Shown here in pieces: positions 7,130 to 12,742 of a stretch of 12,742 bases of DNA (its first letter is position 1; each line of letters begins with the position of its first letter). The DNA is from Gammaproteobacteria bacterium. GTDB taxonomy: Bacteria > Pseudomonadota > Gammaproteobacteria > UBA9214. The position numbers were made by a program, and so were the translations under genes. Location of the stretch: positions 1 through 12,742 of the forward strand of contig JAOUCV010000025.1 in assembly GCA_029859555.1 (NCBI GenBank), written 5' to 3'. Under the pieces are notes generated by a model. It was not told the DNA's origin and did no database searches. It saw nothing but the letters and a program-made list of their open reading frames with translations.

Positions 7130-9292
7130 ATGAGGGTAACCATGTCAGACCGTTTGCAGACAAGCAAAGTCACCTTGTTTAAATCCTTCAGGCAGAATGG
7201 CCGCAGAGCGTGCCACAATCTGTTTGCCGCCGCCTGCCTGTTGCTGGGCAGCACTGTGGCAGCACAGGCTGCTGACACTGCGTCGGGTAATACCCTGCAG
7301 TCAGTTGATGTTGCCGGCTTGCCGGGTAACAAGGCACAAATCACCCTGACGCTGAGCAACCCTGCGCCTGCCCCACTGAGTTTTACCATTGATAATCCTG
7401 CGCGGATTGCACTGGACTTCCCCAATACCAGCAATGGTCTGGCACAACGTTCACAGGAGATTGGCATCGGCATGGCAGAAAGCCTGACCGCCGTCGAAGC
7501 ACAGGGACGCACCCGCGTGGCCGTCAATCAGGTCAACATGGTGCCTTATGAAGCCCATGCAGAAGGCAACAAGATCATCCTTACCGTGCAAAATGCCGGC
7601 AGCCAGATGTCCGAAGCAGCGGTAGCGGCAGCGCGTGCCAGCGGTGACGGTGACGAGAGCATCAACAACATCGATTTCCGGCGCGGCGAAGACGGTCAGG
7701 GCCGGGTTATTGTCAGCCTGTCTGACCCTTCTGTACCGGTTGACATGCAGCAGCAGGGCGGCAAGGTACTGGTCGACTTTTACCGCACACAACTGCCGGA
7801 AGAACTTGAACGTCGCCTCGACGTACTCGACTTCGCCACCCCGGTCAAAACCATTGATACCTACACCAGGGGCGACAATGTTCACATGGTGATAACCCCC
7901 ATGGGCGAATATGAATACATTGCTTACCAGACCGACAACCAGTTCACTATCGAAGTCCGCGAACTGACCAGGGAAGAAGTGGAAGAAGCCAAGAAAGACG
8001 AATTCGGCTTCTCCGGTGAACGTCTGTCACTGAACTTTCAGGACATCGAGGTTCGCTCGGTACTGCAGCTGATTGCTGACTTTACCGGCCTCAACGTAGT
8101 CGTCAGTGACACCGTACGCGGCAGCCTGACACTGCGACTCAAGAATGTTCCCTGGGACCAGGCACTGGACATCATCCTGAAGACCAAGGGACTGGGCATG
8201 CGGCAGACGGGTAACGTCATGCTGGTTGCTCCAAGCGAAGAGATTGCCGCCCGCGAAAAGCTGGAACTGGAATCGAAGAAGCAGATCGAAGAACTGGAGC
8301 CATTGTATTCCGAGTACATCCAGGTCAACTATGCCAAGGCATCTGATCTCGCGACTTTGCTGAAAAGCTCTGACACAACCCTGATGTCTGATCGCGGCAT
8401 GGTAACCACCGACAAGCGTACCAATACCCTGCTGGTACAGGACACCGCCGCCAAGCTGGTCGAAGTACGCCAGTTGGTAGCACGCCTCGATATCCCGGTA
8501 CGCCAGGTGCTGATCGAATCACGCATCGTGATTGCCAACAACGACTTCTCCAAGGAACTCGGTGTCAAATTCGGGCTCAACAAGCAAACCGAGTTTAACG
8601 GTGGTAACAACATTGTCTCCGTTGGCGGCACCCGTCCGGGCGATCCACGCACCGGTGGCGGTGGTGTCATTGATCCGGACTTCACAAATCCAGAGAGTAG
8701 TGCTGACAACCTGCTCGTCGACCTTGGCGTAGTGGGTGCCAGCAGCTCCATCGGCATGGCCATCGGCAAGATCGGCAGTTACATGCTGAACCTGGAATTA
8801 TCGGCCATGGAAGCCGAGGGCCAGGGTGAAATCATCTCCAGCCCGCGCGTGCTGACCTCCAACCAGAAAGCGGCCTTTATTGAGTCCGGTACCGAGATTC
8901 CCTACCAGGAGGCAACTTCCAGTGGTGCGACTTCCACGGAATTCCAGAAGGCCGTTCTGAGCCTCAGCGTCACCCCGCAGATTACGCCGGATGACCGCCT
9001 GATCATGGATCTGCAGATCAGCAAGGATTCAGTTGGCGAATTTTCCGTCGACGGTATACCGTCCATTGATACCAATGAAGTATCCACACAGGTACTGGTT
9101 GATGATGGCGAGACACTGGTCCTCGGCGGCATCTACGAGCAGATAAAACGTAACGAGGTCGACAGAACGCCGTTCTTTGGTGAACTGCCACTGGTTGACT
9201 GGATGTTCAAGAAGACACTCTCCCAGGATGATCGCGCTGAACTGCTGATCTTCGTAACACCCAAGATCGTCAAGGAAGAGCTCAATATCTAG
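7130..9292 (+). CDS. pilQ: PilQ, type IV pilus outer-membrane secretin
   Basis: The 720-residue secretin forms the ring through which the pilus crosses the outer membrane. A signal peptide ends at about AQA-AD (47/48). Two AMIN domains (about 55-135 and 178-277), which bind peptidoglycan, precede the N0/STN domain (LSLNFQDIEVRSVLQLIADF, from 299), an N1 domain (about 392-455) and the secretin domain (about 548-714). The secretin domain has the VPQI-like core LSVTPQITPDDR (612-623), VDDGETLVLGGIYE (657-670) and the terminal ELLIFVTPKIV (704-714). A Gly-rich insert at about 488-545 lies before the secretin domain, as in other PilQs. ATG at 7130 has AGGGGGA upstream; a second in-frame ATG at 7142 also has a site (AGGG, 5-nt spacing) and still leaves a complete signal peptide, so the start is uncertain by four codons. 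Confidence 0.95.
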   Translation: MRVTMSDRLQTSKVTLFKSFRQNGRRACHNLFAAACLLLGSTVAAQAADTASGNTLQSVDVAGLPGNKAQITLTLSNPAPAPLSFTIDNPARIALDFPNTSNGLAQRSQEIGIGMAESLTAVEAQGRTRVAVNQVNMVPYEAHAEGNKIILTVQNAGSQMSEAAVAAARASGDGDESINNIDFRRGEDGQGRVIVSLSDPSVPVDMQQQGGKVLVDFYRTQLPEELERRLDVLDFATPVKTIDTYTRGDNVHMVITPMGEYEYIAYQTDNQFTIEVRELTREEVEEAKKDEFGFSGERLSLNFQDIEVRSVLQLIADFTGLNVVVSDTVRGSLTLRLKNVPWDQALDIILKTKGLGMRQTGNVMLVAPSEEIAAREKLELESKKQIEELEPLYSEYIQVNYAKASDLATLLKSSDTTLMSDRGMVTTDKRTNTLLVQDTAAKLVEVRQLVARLDIPVRQVLIESRIVIANNDFSKELGVKFGLNKQTEFNGGNNIVSVGGTRPGDPRTGGGGVIDPDFTNPESSADNLLVDLGVVGASSSIGMAIGKIGSYMLNLELSAMEAEGQGEIISSPRVLTSNQKAAFIESGTEIPYQEATSSGATSTEFQKAVLSLSVTPQITPDDRLIMDLQISKDSVGEFSVDGIPSIDTNEVSTQVLVDDGETLVLGGIYEQIKRNEVDRTPFFGELPLVDWMFKKTLSQDDRAELLIFVTPKIVKEELNI

Positions 9293-9340
9293 CCTGCCTG
9301 TACTGGTACCACTTGCCAGTCACCCCGTAATCTGTCATAT

Positions 9341-9374
9341 CTGCCCGGCATGAAAACGCCGGGCAGTTTGTTTC
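9341..9374 (+). terminator. Perfect 9-bp hairpin plus T-rich tail enclosing the aroK start codon
   Basis: CTGCCCGGC (9341-9349) and GCCGGGCAG (9358-9366) are exact reverse complements. They enclose an 8-base loop, ATGAAAAC, whose first three bases are the aroK start. The stem has 7 G/C pairs of 9 and is followed at once by TTTGTTTCT. This has the form of an intrinsic terminator for the pil operon (50-80 nt after the pilQ stop), but the T-tract is interrupted by a G. It could instead act on aroK translation by presenting or sequestering the start. Confidence 0.5.
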
Positions 9375-9862
9375 TGACCGGCCCTATGGGGGCCGGCAAA
9401 TCCACCATCGGTCGACAGCTGTCAAAACAGCTTGGTCTGCCGTTCCACGACAGCGACCACGAGATCGAAGCGCGCACCGGTGTGGATATCCCGCTGATAT
9501 TCGATCTTGAAGGCGAAGCCGGCTTTCGCATACGCGAAAGCGTGGTCATTGACGAACTCACACAGCTACCGGGGATCGTACTGGCCACCGGCGGTGGCGC
9601 CATTCTCGACCCCGCCAACCGCGAGCATCTCGGCAACAGAGGCAAGGTCATCTATCTGCATGCCTCCGTCAAGCAGCAGCTGAAACGCACCCGCATGGAT
9701 CGCAACCGGCCACTGCTGCAAACAGACGACCCGCGTGCCCGGCTTGAGGAGCTCATGGCCATACGGGATCCCCTGTACCGGGGAATAGCCTCGGTTGTTA
9801 TTGATACTGACGGCATGCGCGTCCGCGATGTGGTAAAGAAAATACTGGAGATGCTGGAGTAA
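9350..9862 (+). CDS. aroK: Shikimate kinase
   Basis: The 170-residue cytoplasmic enzyme phosphorylates shikimate at the 3-OH with ATP (shikimate pathway step 5). It has the Walker A motif GPMGAGKST (11-19), DSD at 34-36 for Mg2+ and shikimate binding, GFR with R60, the GGG shikimate loop at 81-83 (ATGGGA), the LID region around R118/R120 (DRNRPLL), and R139 in RDPLYR. Length and motifs match E. coli AroK. The ATG at 9350 gives the expected short lead (MKTPG) before [13 protein letters not shown]. It has no clear ribosome site and sits in the loop of a strong hairpin; a TTG at 9368 would be an alternative but cuts into beta-1. The gene follows pilQ by 57 nt, the same order as in Pseudomonas. 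Confidence 0.95.
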   Translation: MKTPGSLFLTGPMGAGKSTIGRQLSKQLGLPFHDSDHEIEARTGVDIPLIFDLEGEAGFRIRESVVIDELTQLPGIVLATGGGAILDPANREHLGNRGKVIYLHASVKQQLKRTRMDRNRPLLQTDDPRARLEELMAIRDPLYRGIASVVIDTDGMRVRDVVKKILEMLE

Positions 9863-9878
9863 TTCACAGCGTTTTTTT
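9851..9878 (+). terminator. Weak terminator- or attenuator-like hairpin at the aroK/aroB junction
   Basis: ATGCTG (9851-9856) can pair with CAGCGT (9867-9872), with one G-T wobble and a 10-base loop. The stem runs directly into an uninterrupted run of seven T (9872-9878). The aroK stop codon (9860-9862) is in the loop, so ribosomes ending aroK translation would disturb it. The stem is short, so full termination is unlikely; partial attenuation of aroB-dgt is possible. Confidence 0.3.
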
Positions 9879-9934
9879 GCGCTACGGCCTGCTTTTTAGC
9901 TATGCTGGCAGCAACAGCACACAGACAAACACCC

Positions 9935-9956
9935 ATGAACACCCTATGAACACCCT
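9935..9956 (+). repeat. Exact 11-bp tandem duplication at the aroB start
   Basis: The unit ATGAACACCCT occurs twice with no gap (9935-9945 and 9946-9956). The second ATG is the in-frame aroB start. The first ATG is out of frame with aroB and reads Met-Asn-Thr-Leu, then TGA at 9947-9949, which overlaps the aroB ATG. Confidence 0.9.
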
Positions 9957-11031
9957 GACAGTTGATCTTGGCACACGCAGTTACAGCATCTATATCGGGC
10001 AATCCTTGCTTGGTAAGGCAGAATTACTGGAAAAATACATCACTGGAAAACAGGTCATGGTGGTCAGCAACGAGACCGTCGCGCCGCTGTACCTGCAATC
10101 TGTGCTGGGCATGCTCGCCGGCTTCGAAACGGCCACCGTCATCCTGCCGGATGGTGAGCAATACAAAAACCTCGACACCCTGAACACGATTTTCAGCGCC
10201 CTGCTGGAGAACCGTTTTAACCGTGACTGCACCCTGGTCGCACTGGGTGGCGGCGTGGTCGGCGATATCACCGGGTTTGCAGCTGCAAGTTACCAGCGTG
10301 GCGTGTCTTTTCTGCAGATTCCCACTACCCTGCTGGCCCAGGTCGACTCTTCCGTCGGCGGCAAGACCGGCGTCAACCATCCGCAGGGCAAGAACATGAT
10401 CGGCGCCTTCCACCAACCGCGCTGCGTACTCATTGATACCAACACGCTGGACACCCTGGATGACCGACAACTTGCGGCAGGACTGGCGGAAGTCATCAAG
10501 TACGGTCTGATCCATGATGCCGGCTTTTTTGCGTGGCTGGAAACCAACATGGATACCCTGAAGGCCCGCGACAAACAGGCACTCGCGTATGCGATTGAGC
10601 GTTCCTGCACCATCAAGGCTGAAATTGTTGCTGCCGATGAACACGAGAACGGCAAGCGCGCCCTGCTGAACCTGGGACACACCTTCGGGCACGCTATTGA
10701 AACCTGCACCGGTTATGGCAGCTGGCTGCATGGCGAAGCGGTTGCTACCGGCATGCTGATGGCCGCCGATCTGTCTGCTCGTCATGGCTGGCTACAACCC
10801 GAGTCAGTACAACGCACTGAACAACTGCTACAACAGGCCGGCCTGCCCACCACTCCACCGGACAGCATGAGCGAGGCACAGTTCAGGGAACTGATGTCGA
10901 TAGATAAAAAAGTCATTGGCGGCAAGCTGCGACTGGTGTTACTGAAAAACATGGGCGAAGCAATTGTCAGCGGTGACTTCCGGCAGGATCTACTCAGCGA
11001 AACACTTAACATGTCCGGAAAAAGAGTATGA
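9946..11031 (+). CDS. aroB: 3-dehydroquinate synthase
   Basis: The 361-residue enzyme turns DAHP into 3-dehydroquinate (shikimate pathway step 2) using NAD and a divalent metal in the cytoplasm. Visible signatures are PDGEQYK (68-74), the NAD loop GGGVVGD (101-107), [20 protein letters not shown] (125-144) and [14 protein letters not shown] (145-158). The expected metal ligands are E182 (AEVIKYG), H245 (NLGHTFGH) and H262 (LHGEAV). Length is normal. The frame stays open upstream to 9877, but [18 protein letters not shown] at 9946 aligns with the family start. No Shine-Dalgarno-like sequence precedes it; the leader is A/C-rich. An upstream 4-codon reading frame ends on its start codon. Spacing to aroK is 83 nt, and its stop overlaps dgt by 4 nt. 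Confidence 0.95.
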   Translation: MNTLTVDLGTRSYSIYIGQSLLGKAELLEKYITGKQVMVVSNETVAPLYLQSVLGMLAGFETATVILPDGEQYKNLDTLNTIFSALLENRFNRDCTLVALGGGVVGDITGFAAASYQRGVSFLQIPTTLLAQVDSSVGGKTGVNHPQGKNMIGAFHQPRCVLIDTNTLDTLDDRQLAAGLAEVIKYGLIHDAGFFAWLETNMDTLKARDKQALAYAIERSCTIKAEIVAADEHENGKRALLNLGHTFGHAIETCTGYGSWLHGEAVATGMLMAADLSARHGWLQPESVQRTEQLLQQAGLPTTPPDSMSEAQFRELMSIDKKVIGGKLRLVLLKNMGEAIVSGDFRQDLLSETLNMSGKRV

Positions 11032-12200
11032 ACAGTGCTTCCGCCACAATCCATAACAGCACTCTGGCACCCTGCGCTGCTGACCCTGCTGCTTCGCGAG
11101 GACGCCTGCATCCGGAAGCCTCGCCCGCCTATCGTTCCGAGTACCAGCGCGACCGTGACCGTATAATCCACTCGGCTGCTTTCCGCCGGCTGGAATACAA
11201 GACCCAGGTCTTCGTCAATCACGAGGGCGACCTGTTTCGTACCCGCTTAACGCATTCAATAGAAGTGGCCCAGGTAGCGCGCTCCATCGCGCGCGCGCTG
11301 CAACTGAATGAAGACCTGACCGAGGGTATAGCGCTGGCACATGACCTGGGTCATACACCCTTCGGACATGCCGGGCAGGATGCGCTGAATGCCTGCATGA
11401 AGAGCTATGGTGGTTTCGAGCACAACCTGCAATCGCTGCGCGTGGTTGATGAACTGGAAGAACGCTATGCCGAATTCCCCGGCCTGAACCTGACCTTTGA
11501 GACACGCGAAGGCATTCTCAAGCACTGTTCCCTGAAAAATGCCGCCGAACTGGGCGAGCTCGGGCGCCGTTTTATCGAAAAACAACAACCCACACTGGAA
11601 GCCCAGTTAACCAACCTCGCCGATGAGATTGCTTACAACAGTCATGATGTCGATGACGGCCTGCGTTCCGGCCTGATCACTGTCGAGGCCCTCGCTACCA
11701 TTACCCTGTTTCAGGAACAGTACGAGATAGTCCGCTCGCTGTATCCTGATCTTGCGCCACGGCGCACTATTCATGAAATAGTACGCCGCCTGATCGGTTG
11801 CCAGGTGATTGACCTGGTGGAAACCAGCAAGGCAGCGCTGCTTCAGGCAAATCCGGACAGCACCGATGCCGTGCGCCGACATGGCGAACCGCTGATTGAC
11901 TTCAGCGACAGCATGCGTGCAAAAAATATTGAATTGAAACGCTTTCTGCGCACCAGGCTCTACCGTCATTACCGCGTACACCGCATGAGTGCCAAGGCCG
12001 GTCGCACCATCACCGCACTGTTCGAGGCCTATATTGATGACCCGCGGCTGATGCCGGAGGATGCGCAACAGCAGGTCGCATTACTCGAAAAAACGTTTGG
12101 CAAGGATGGTCGTGCCCGTGCTGTCGCAGATTACATCGCTGGCATGACTGACCGCTATGCCATTGCCGAATATCAGCGCACCTTCAATCCGGCAAACTAG
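11028..12200 (+). CDS. dgt: dGTPase-like HD-domain dNTP triphosphohydrolase
   Basis: The 390-residue protein should hydrolyse dNTPs to deoxynucleoside and triphosphate. It belongs to the shorter dGTPase-like group (about 375-390 aa) rather than the roughly 500-residue E. coli Dgt, so its substrate range may be broader than dGTP. The N-terminal signature is [18 protein letters not shown] (13-30), then [21 protein letters not shown] (39-59) and [16 protein letters not shown] (62-77). HD-fold metal ligands are H76, H105-D106 ([13 protein letters not shown]) and D199 ([15 protein letters not shown]); H109, H114 and H132 (FEHNLQSLR) complete the active site. It starts at the ATGA overlap with aroB, with GGAA at 11017-11020 about 7 nt upstream. 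In Pseudomonas this slot between aroB and gltB holds a DamX-like SPOR protein, as far as I recall. Confidence 0.93.
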   Translation: MNSASATIHNSTLAPCAADPAASRGRLHPEASPAYRSEYQRDRDRIIHSAAFRRLEYKTQVFVNHEGDLFRTRLTHSIEVAQVARSIARALQLNEDLTEGIALAHDLGHTPFGHAGQDALNACMKSYGGFEHNLQSLRVVDELEERYAEFPGLNLTFETREGILKHCSLKNAAELGELGRRFIEKQQPTLEAQLTNLADEIAYNSHDVDDGLRSGLITVEALATITLFQEQYEIVRSLYPDLAPRRTIHEIVRRLIGCQVIDLVETSKAALLQANPDSTDAVRRHGEPLIDFSDSMRAKNIELKRFLRTRLYRHYRVHRMSAKAGRTITALFEAYIDDPRLMPEDAQQQVALLEKTFGKDGRARAVADYIAGMTDRYAIAEYQRTFNPAN

Positions 12201-12207
12201 CACACCG

Positions 12208-12457
12208 ACCGGGTTGTATTGATGCGAATCTACATGCAAATACCGCCCGAGGGTGACAAGGCGCCGCGTTACTACCATTTGCACATGCAGGAAGACTTGC
12301 TGGAAGGCTGGACCCTGATTCGTGAATGGGGTTACCAGGGCGCAGCCGGCCGCGTGAAAAAAGAACACTTTCAGGACCGTGAAGCGGCCGAGGCATCGCT
12401 GATGCGGGCACGCGATGAACAGATCAAACGTGGTTACCGGGTTGTATTTATGCAATC
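12208..12457 (+). repeat. In-phase direct repeat flanking the WGR gene
   Basis: ACCGGGTTGTATT occurs at 12208-12220 and at 12436-12448. Similarity continues past one mismatch: ATGCGAATC follows in copy 1 and ATGCAATC in copy 2. The copies are 228 bp apart, a multiple of three, and are read in the same frame (RVVLM in copy 1 before the start, RVVFM at the C-terminus in copy 2). Copy 1 spans the WGR start codon. Confidence 0.7.
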
Positions 12458-12470
12458 GGCCAACGGCTGA
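12222..12470 (+). CDS. Small stand-alone WGR-domain protein
   Basis: This 82-residue protein is essentially a single WGR domain: YYHLHMQEDLLEGWTLIREW, WGYQGAAGRVKKEHF, a helix of about 25 residues (QDREAAEASLMRARDEQIKR) and the final strand GYRVVFMQ. WGR domains occur in PARPs and in bacterial proteins and are thought to bind nucleic acid; the function of lone bacterial copies is not established. The arginine of the name-giving WGR triplet is tyrosine here (WGY), while the following GxxGRVK is kept. I choose ATG at 12222; the preceding TTG (12219) would add one residue. No clear ribosome site is present. It lies 21 nt after the dgt stop in the same frame, so it is probably cotranscribed with dgt. 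Confidence 0.85.
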   Translation: MRIYMQIPPEGDKAPRYYHLHMQEDLLEGWTLIREWGYQGAAGRVKKEHFQDREAAEASLMRARDEQIKRGYRVVFMQSANG

Positions 12471-12561
12471 GTATCACCCGAGTGACAGGCCGGCCAAATC
12501 ACGGGGCCGAGCGCAGTTTCCATCTATCTGAAAACAAATAGAAAAAACAGCCCACTCCAAA

Positions 12562-12590
12562 TTGAACCACCGGCCATCCGGCGCTATACT
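12562..12590 (+). promoter_or_regulatory. Sigma70-like promoter of gltB
   Basis: TTGAAC (12562-12567, 4 of 6 consensus) is spaced exactly 17 bp from TATACT (12585-12590, 5 of 6). Transcription would begin near 12597 and leave a leader of about 87 nt before the gltB ATG at 12684. Confidence 0.6.
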
Positions 12591-12607
12591 GTTTGGCCTT
12601 TTGGCCG

Positions 12608-12626
12608 GGCTCTGGTTGCCACAGCC
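12608..12626 (+). promoter_or_regulatory. Hairpin in the gltB leader
   Basis: GGCTCTGG can fold on CCACAGCC around a TTG loop. This gives seven base pairs with one internal C-C mismatch, just after the predicted transcription start. No T-run follows, so it is not a terminator by itself; it may be a 5' stabilising or regulatory stem. Confidence 0.3.
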
Positions 12627-12640
12627 GACCCCGCCAGACC

Positions 12641-12662
12641 AGCATGTTAAATGCTATAACAT
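12641..12662 (+). promoter_or_regulatory. Overlapping AT-rich dyads upstream of gltB
   Basis: Two perfect inverted repeats overlap here: AGCAT-n5-ATGCT (12641-12655) and ATGTTA-n7-TAACAT (12644-12662). They lie about 22 nt before the gltB start and just upstream of its ribosome site. They could be a protein operator, alternative RNA stems, or part of a second AT-rich promoter (TATAAC at 12655-12660 has no good -35). Confidence 0.35.
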
Positions 12663-12683
12663 ATTATAAATAAAGGTGTTTTG

Positions 12684-12742
12684 ATGAAGACTGGCTCGCT
12701 GCCTGCAAGACAAGGCCTGTACGACCCTGCCAATGAACACGA
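12684..12742 (+). CDS. gltB: Glutamate synthase (NADPH) large subunit, N-terminal start only
   Basis: Nineteen complete codons, MKTGSLPARQGLYDPANEH, run off the right edge. From memory this matches the N-terminus of the GltB type that continues 'D-A-C-G-V-G', where the cysteine becomes the catalytic residue of the class II glutamine amidotransferase domain. That cysteine lies just outside the window. The product makes glutamate from 2-oxoglutarate and glutamine in ammonia assimilation. AAAGG at 12672-12676 lies 7 nt before the ATG, and a promoter is visible at 12562-12590. The aroB-...-gltB order supports the call, and gltD would be expected downstream. Confidence 0.8.
   Translation, partial: MKTGSLPARQGLYDPANEH

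Larger units (their letters stand above)
12471..12683. other. Intergenic region between the WGR gene and gltB
   Basis: No ORF of note lies in these 213 bases. The left part (12474-12561) holds a small dyad TCAC-ccga-GTGA (12474-12485), a GGCCGGCC palindrome (12488-12495) and an A-rich tract (about 12534-12549), but no clean terminator for the upstream operon. The right part carries the gltB promoter and leader. Confidence 0.7.

Noticed and set aside
7451..7885. 144-codon antisense frame within pilQ, and a similar 153-codon frame opposite dgt at 11607-12068
   Set aside because: Both are fully covered by well-supported genes and lack initiation signals or protein-like motifs.
9302..9320. ACTGG-n9-CCAGT dyad just after pilQ as the operon terminator
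   Set aside because: The stem has five pairs, a large loop and no T-run. The hairpin at 9341-9366 is the far better candidate.
10024..10785. 253-codon open frame antisense to aroB
   Set aside because: It lies wholly opposite a clear aroB gene, shows no family motif, and has no upstream ribosome site or promoter. It is explained by codon bias of the sense strand.
1..12742. CRISPR arrays, insertion sequences, prophage, tRNA or rRNA genes
   Set aside because: I saw no regularly spaced repeats, transposase-like proteins, att-like flanks or tRNA/rRNA segments. Almost all of the sequence is occupied by housekeeping genes.

Overview
The window is an ordinary-looking stretch of a gammaproteobacterial chromosome with moderate GC content. 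The evidence is the gene order, typical proteobacterial protein sequences, AGGAG-type ribosome binding sites and sigma70-like promoters. The order PBP1A <-> pilMNOPQ - aroK - aroB - ... - gltB is the conserved type IV pilus/shikimate neighbourhood known from Pseudomonas and relatives. The dgt gene between aroB and gltB resembles the arrangement I recall from Betaproteobacteria and some sulfur-oxidising Gammaproteobacteria. I cannot name the genus.

Layout, left to right. (1) 2-622 (+) is the C-terminal end of a protein that looks like an M48-type periplasmic metalloprotease; its catalytic part lies outside the window. (2) 696-1610 (+) is an NAD-dependent malate dehydrogenase of the LDH-like type. 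(3) 1653-4052 (-) is a class A penicillin-binding protein (PBP1A), convergent with mdh and divergent from the pilus operon. (4) 4053-4268 is the divergent promoter region, with a near-consensus sigma70 promoter for pilM. (5) 4269-9292 (+) is the complete pilM-pilN-pilO-pilP-pilQ operon: cytoplasmic actin-like ring, inner-membrane alignment proteins, lipoprotein and outer-membrane secretin. Its genes are nearly all overlapping or abutting. (6) 9350-11031 (+) is aroK-aroB, shikimate kinase and 3-dehydroquinate synthase. (7) 11028-12200 (+) is a dGTPase-like HD hydrolase that overlaps aroB by 4 nt. (8) 12222-12470 (+) is a small stand-alone WGR-domain protein. (9) 12471-12683 is a gltB upstream region with a good promoter and a structured leader, followed by the first 19 codons of gltB (glutamate synthase large subunit).

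How the genes work together. PBP1A synthesises peptidoglycan, and PilMNOPQ must pass through that same layer, which is the usual explanation for their linkage. AroK and AroB supply the shikimate pathway, Dgt trims dNTP pools, and GltB starts the ammonia-assimilation operon.

I did not find a convincing new multi-gene system. The most interesting signals are small and regulatory. A perfect 9-bp GC-rich hairpin holds the aroK start codon in its loop and is followed by a T-rich stretch, so it may be a pil operon terminator, a translational switch, or both. An exact 11-bp tandem duplication at the aroB start creates a 4-codon minicistron whose stop overlaps the aroB start. A weak terminator-like hairpin plus T-run straddles the aroK stop. 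In-phase direct repeats flank the WGR gene. The gltB leader contains several dyads.
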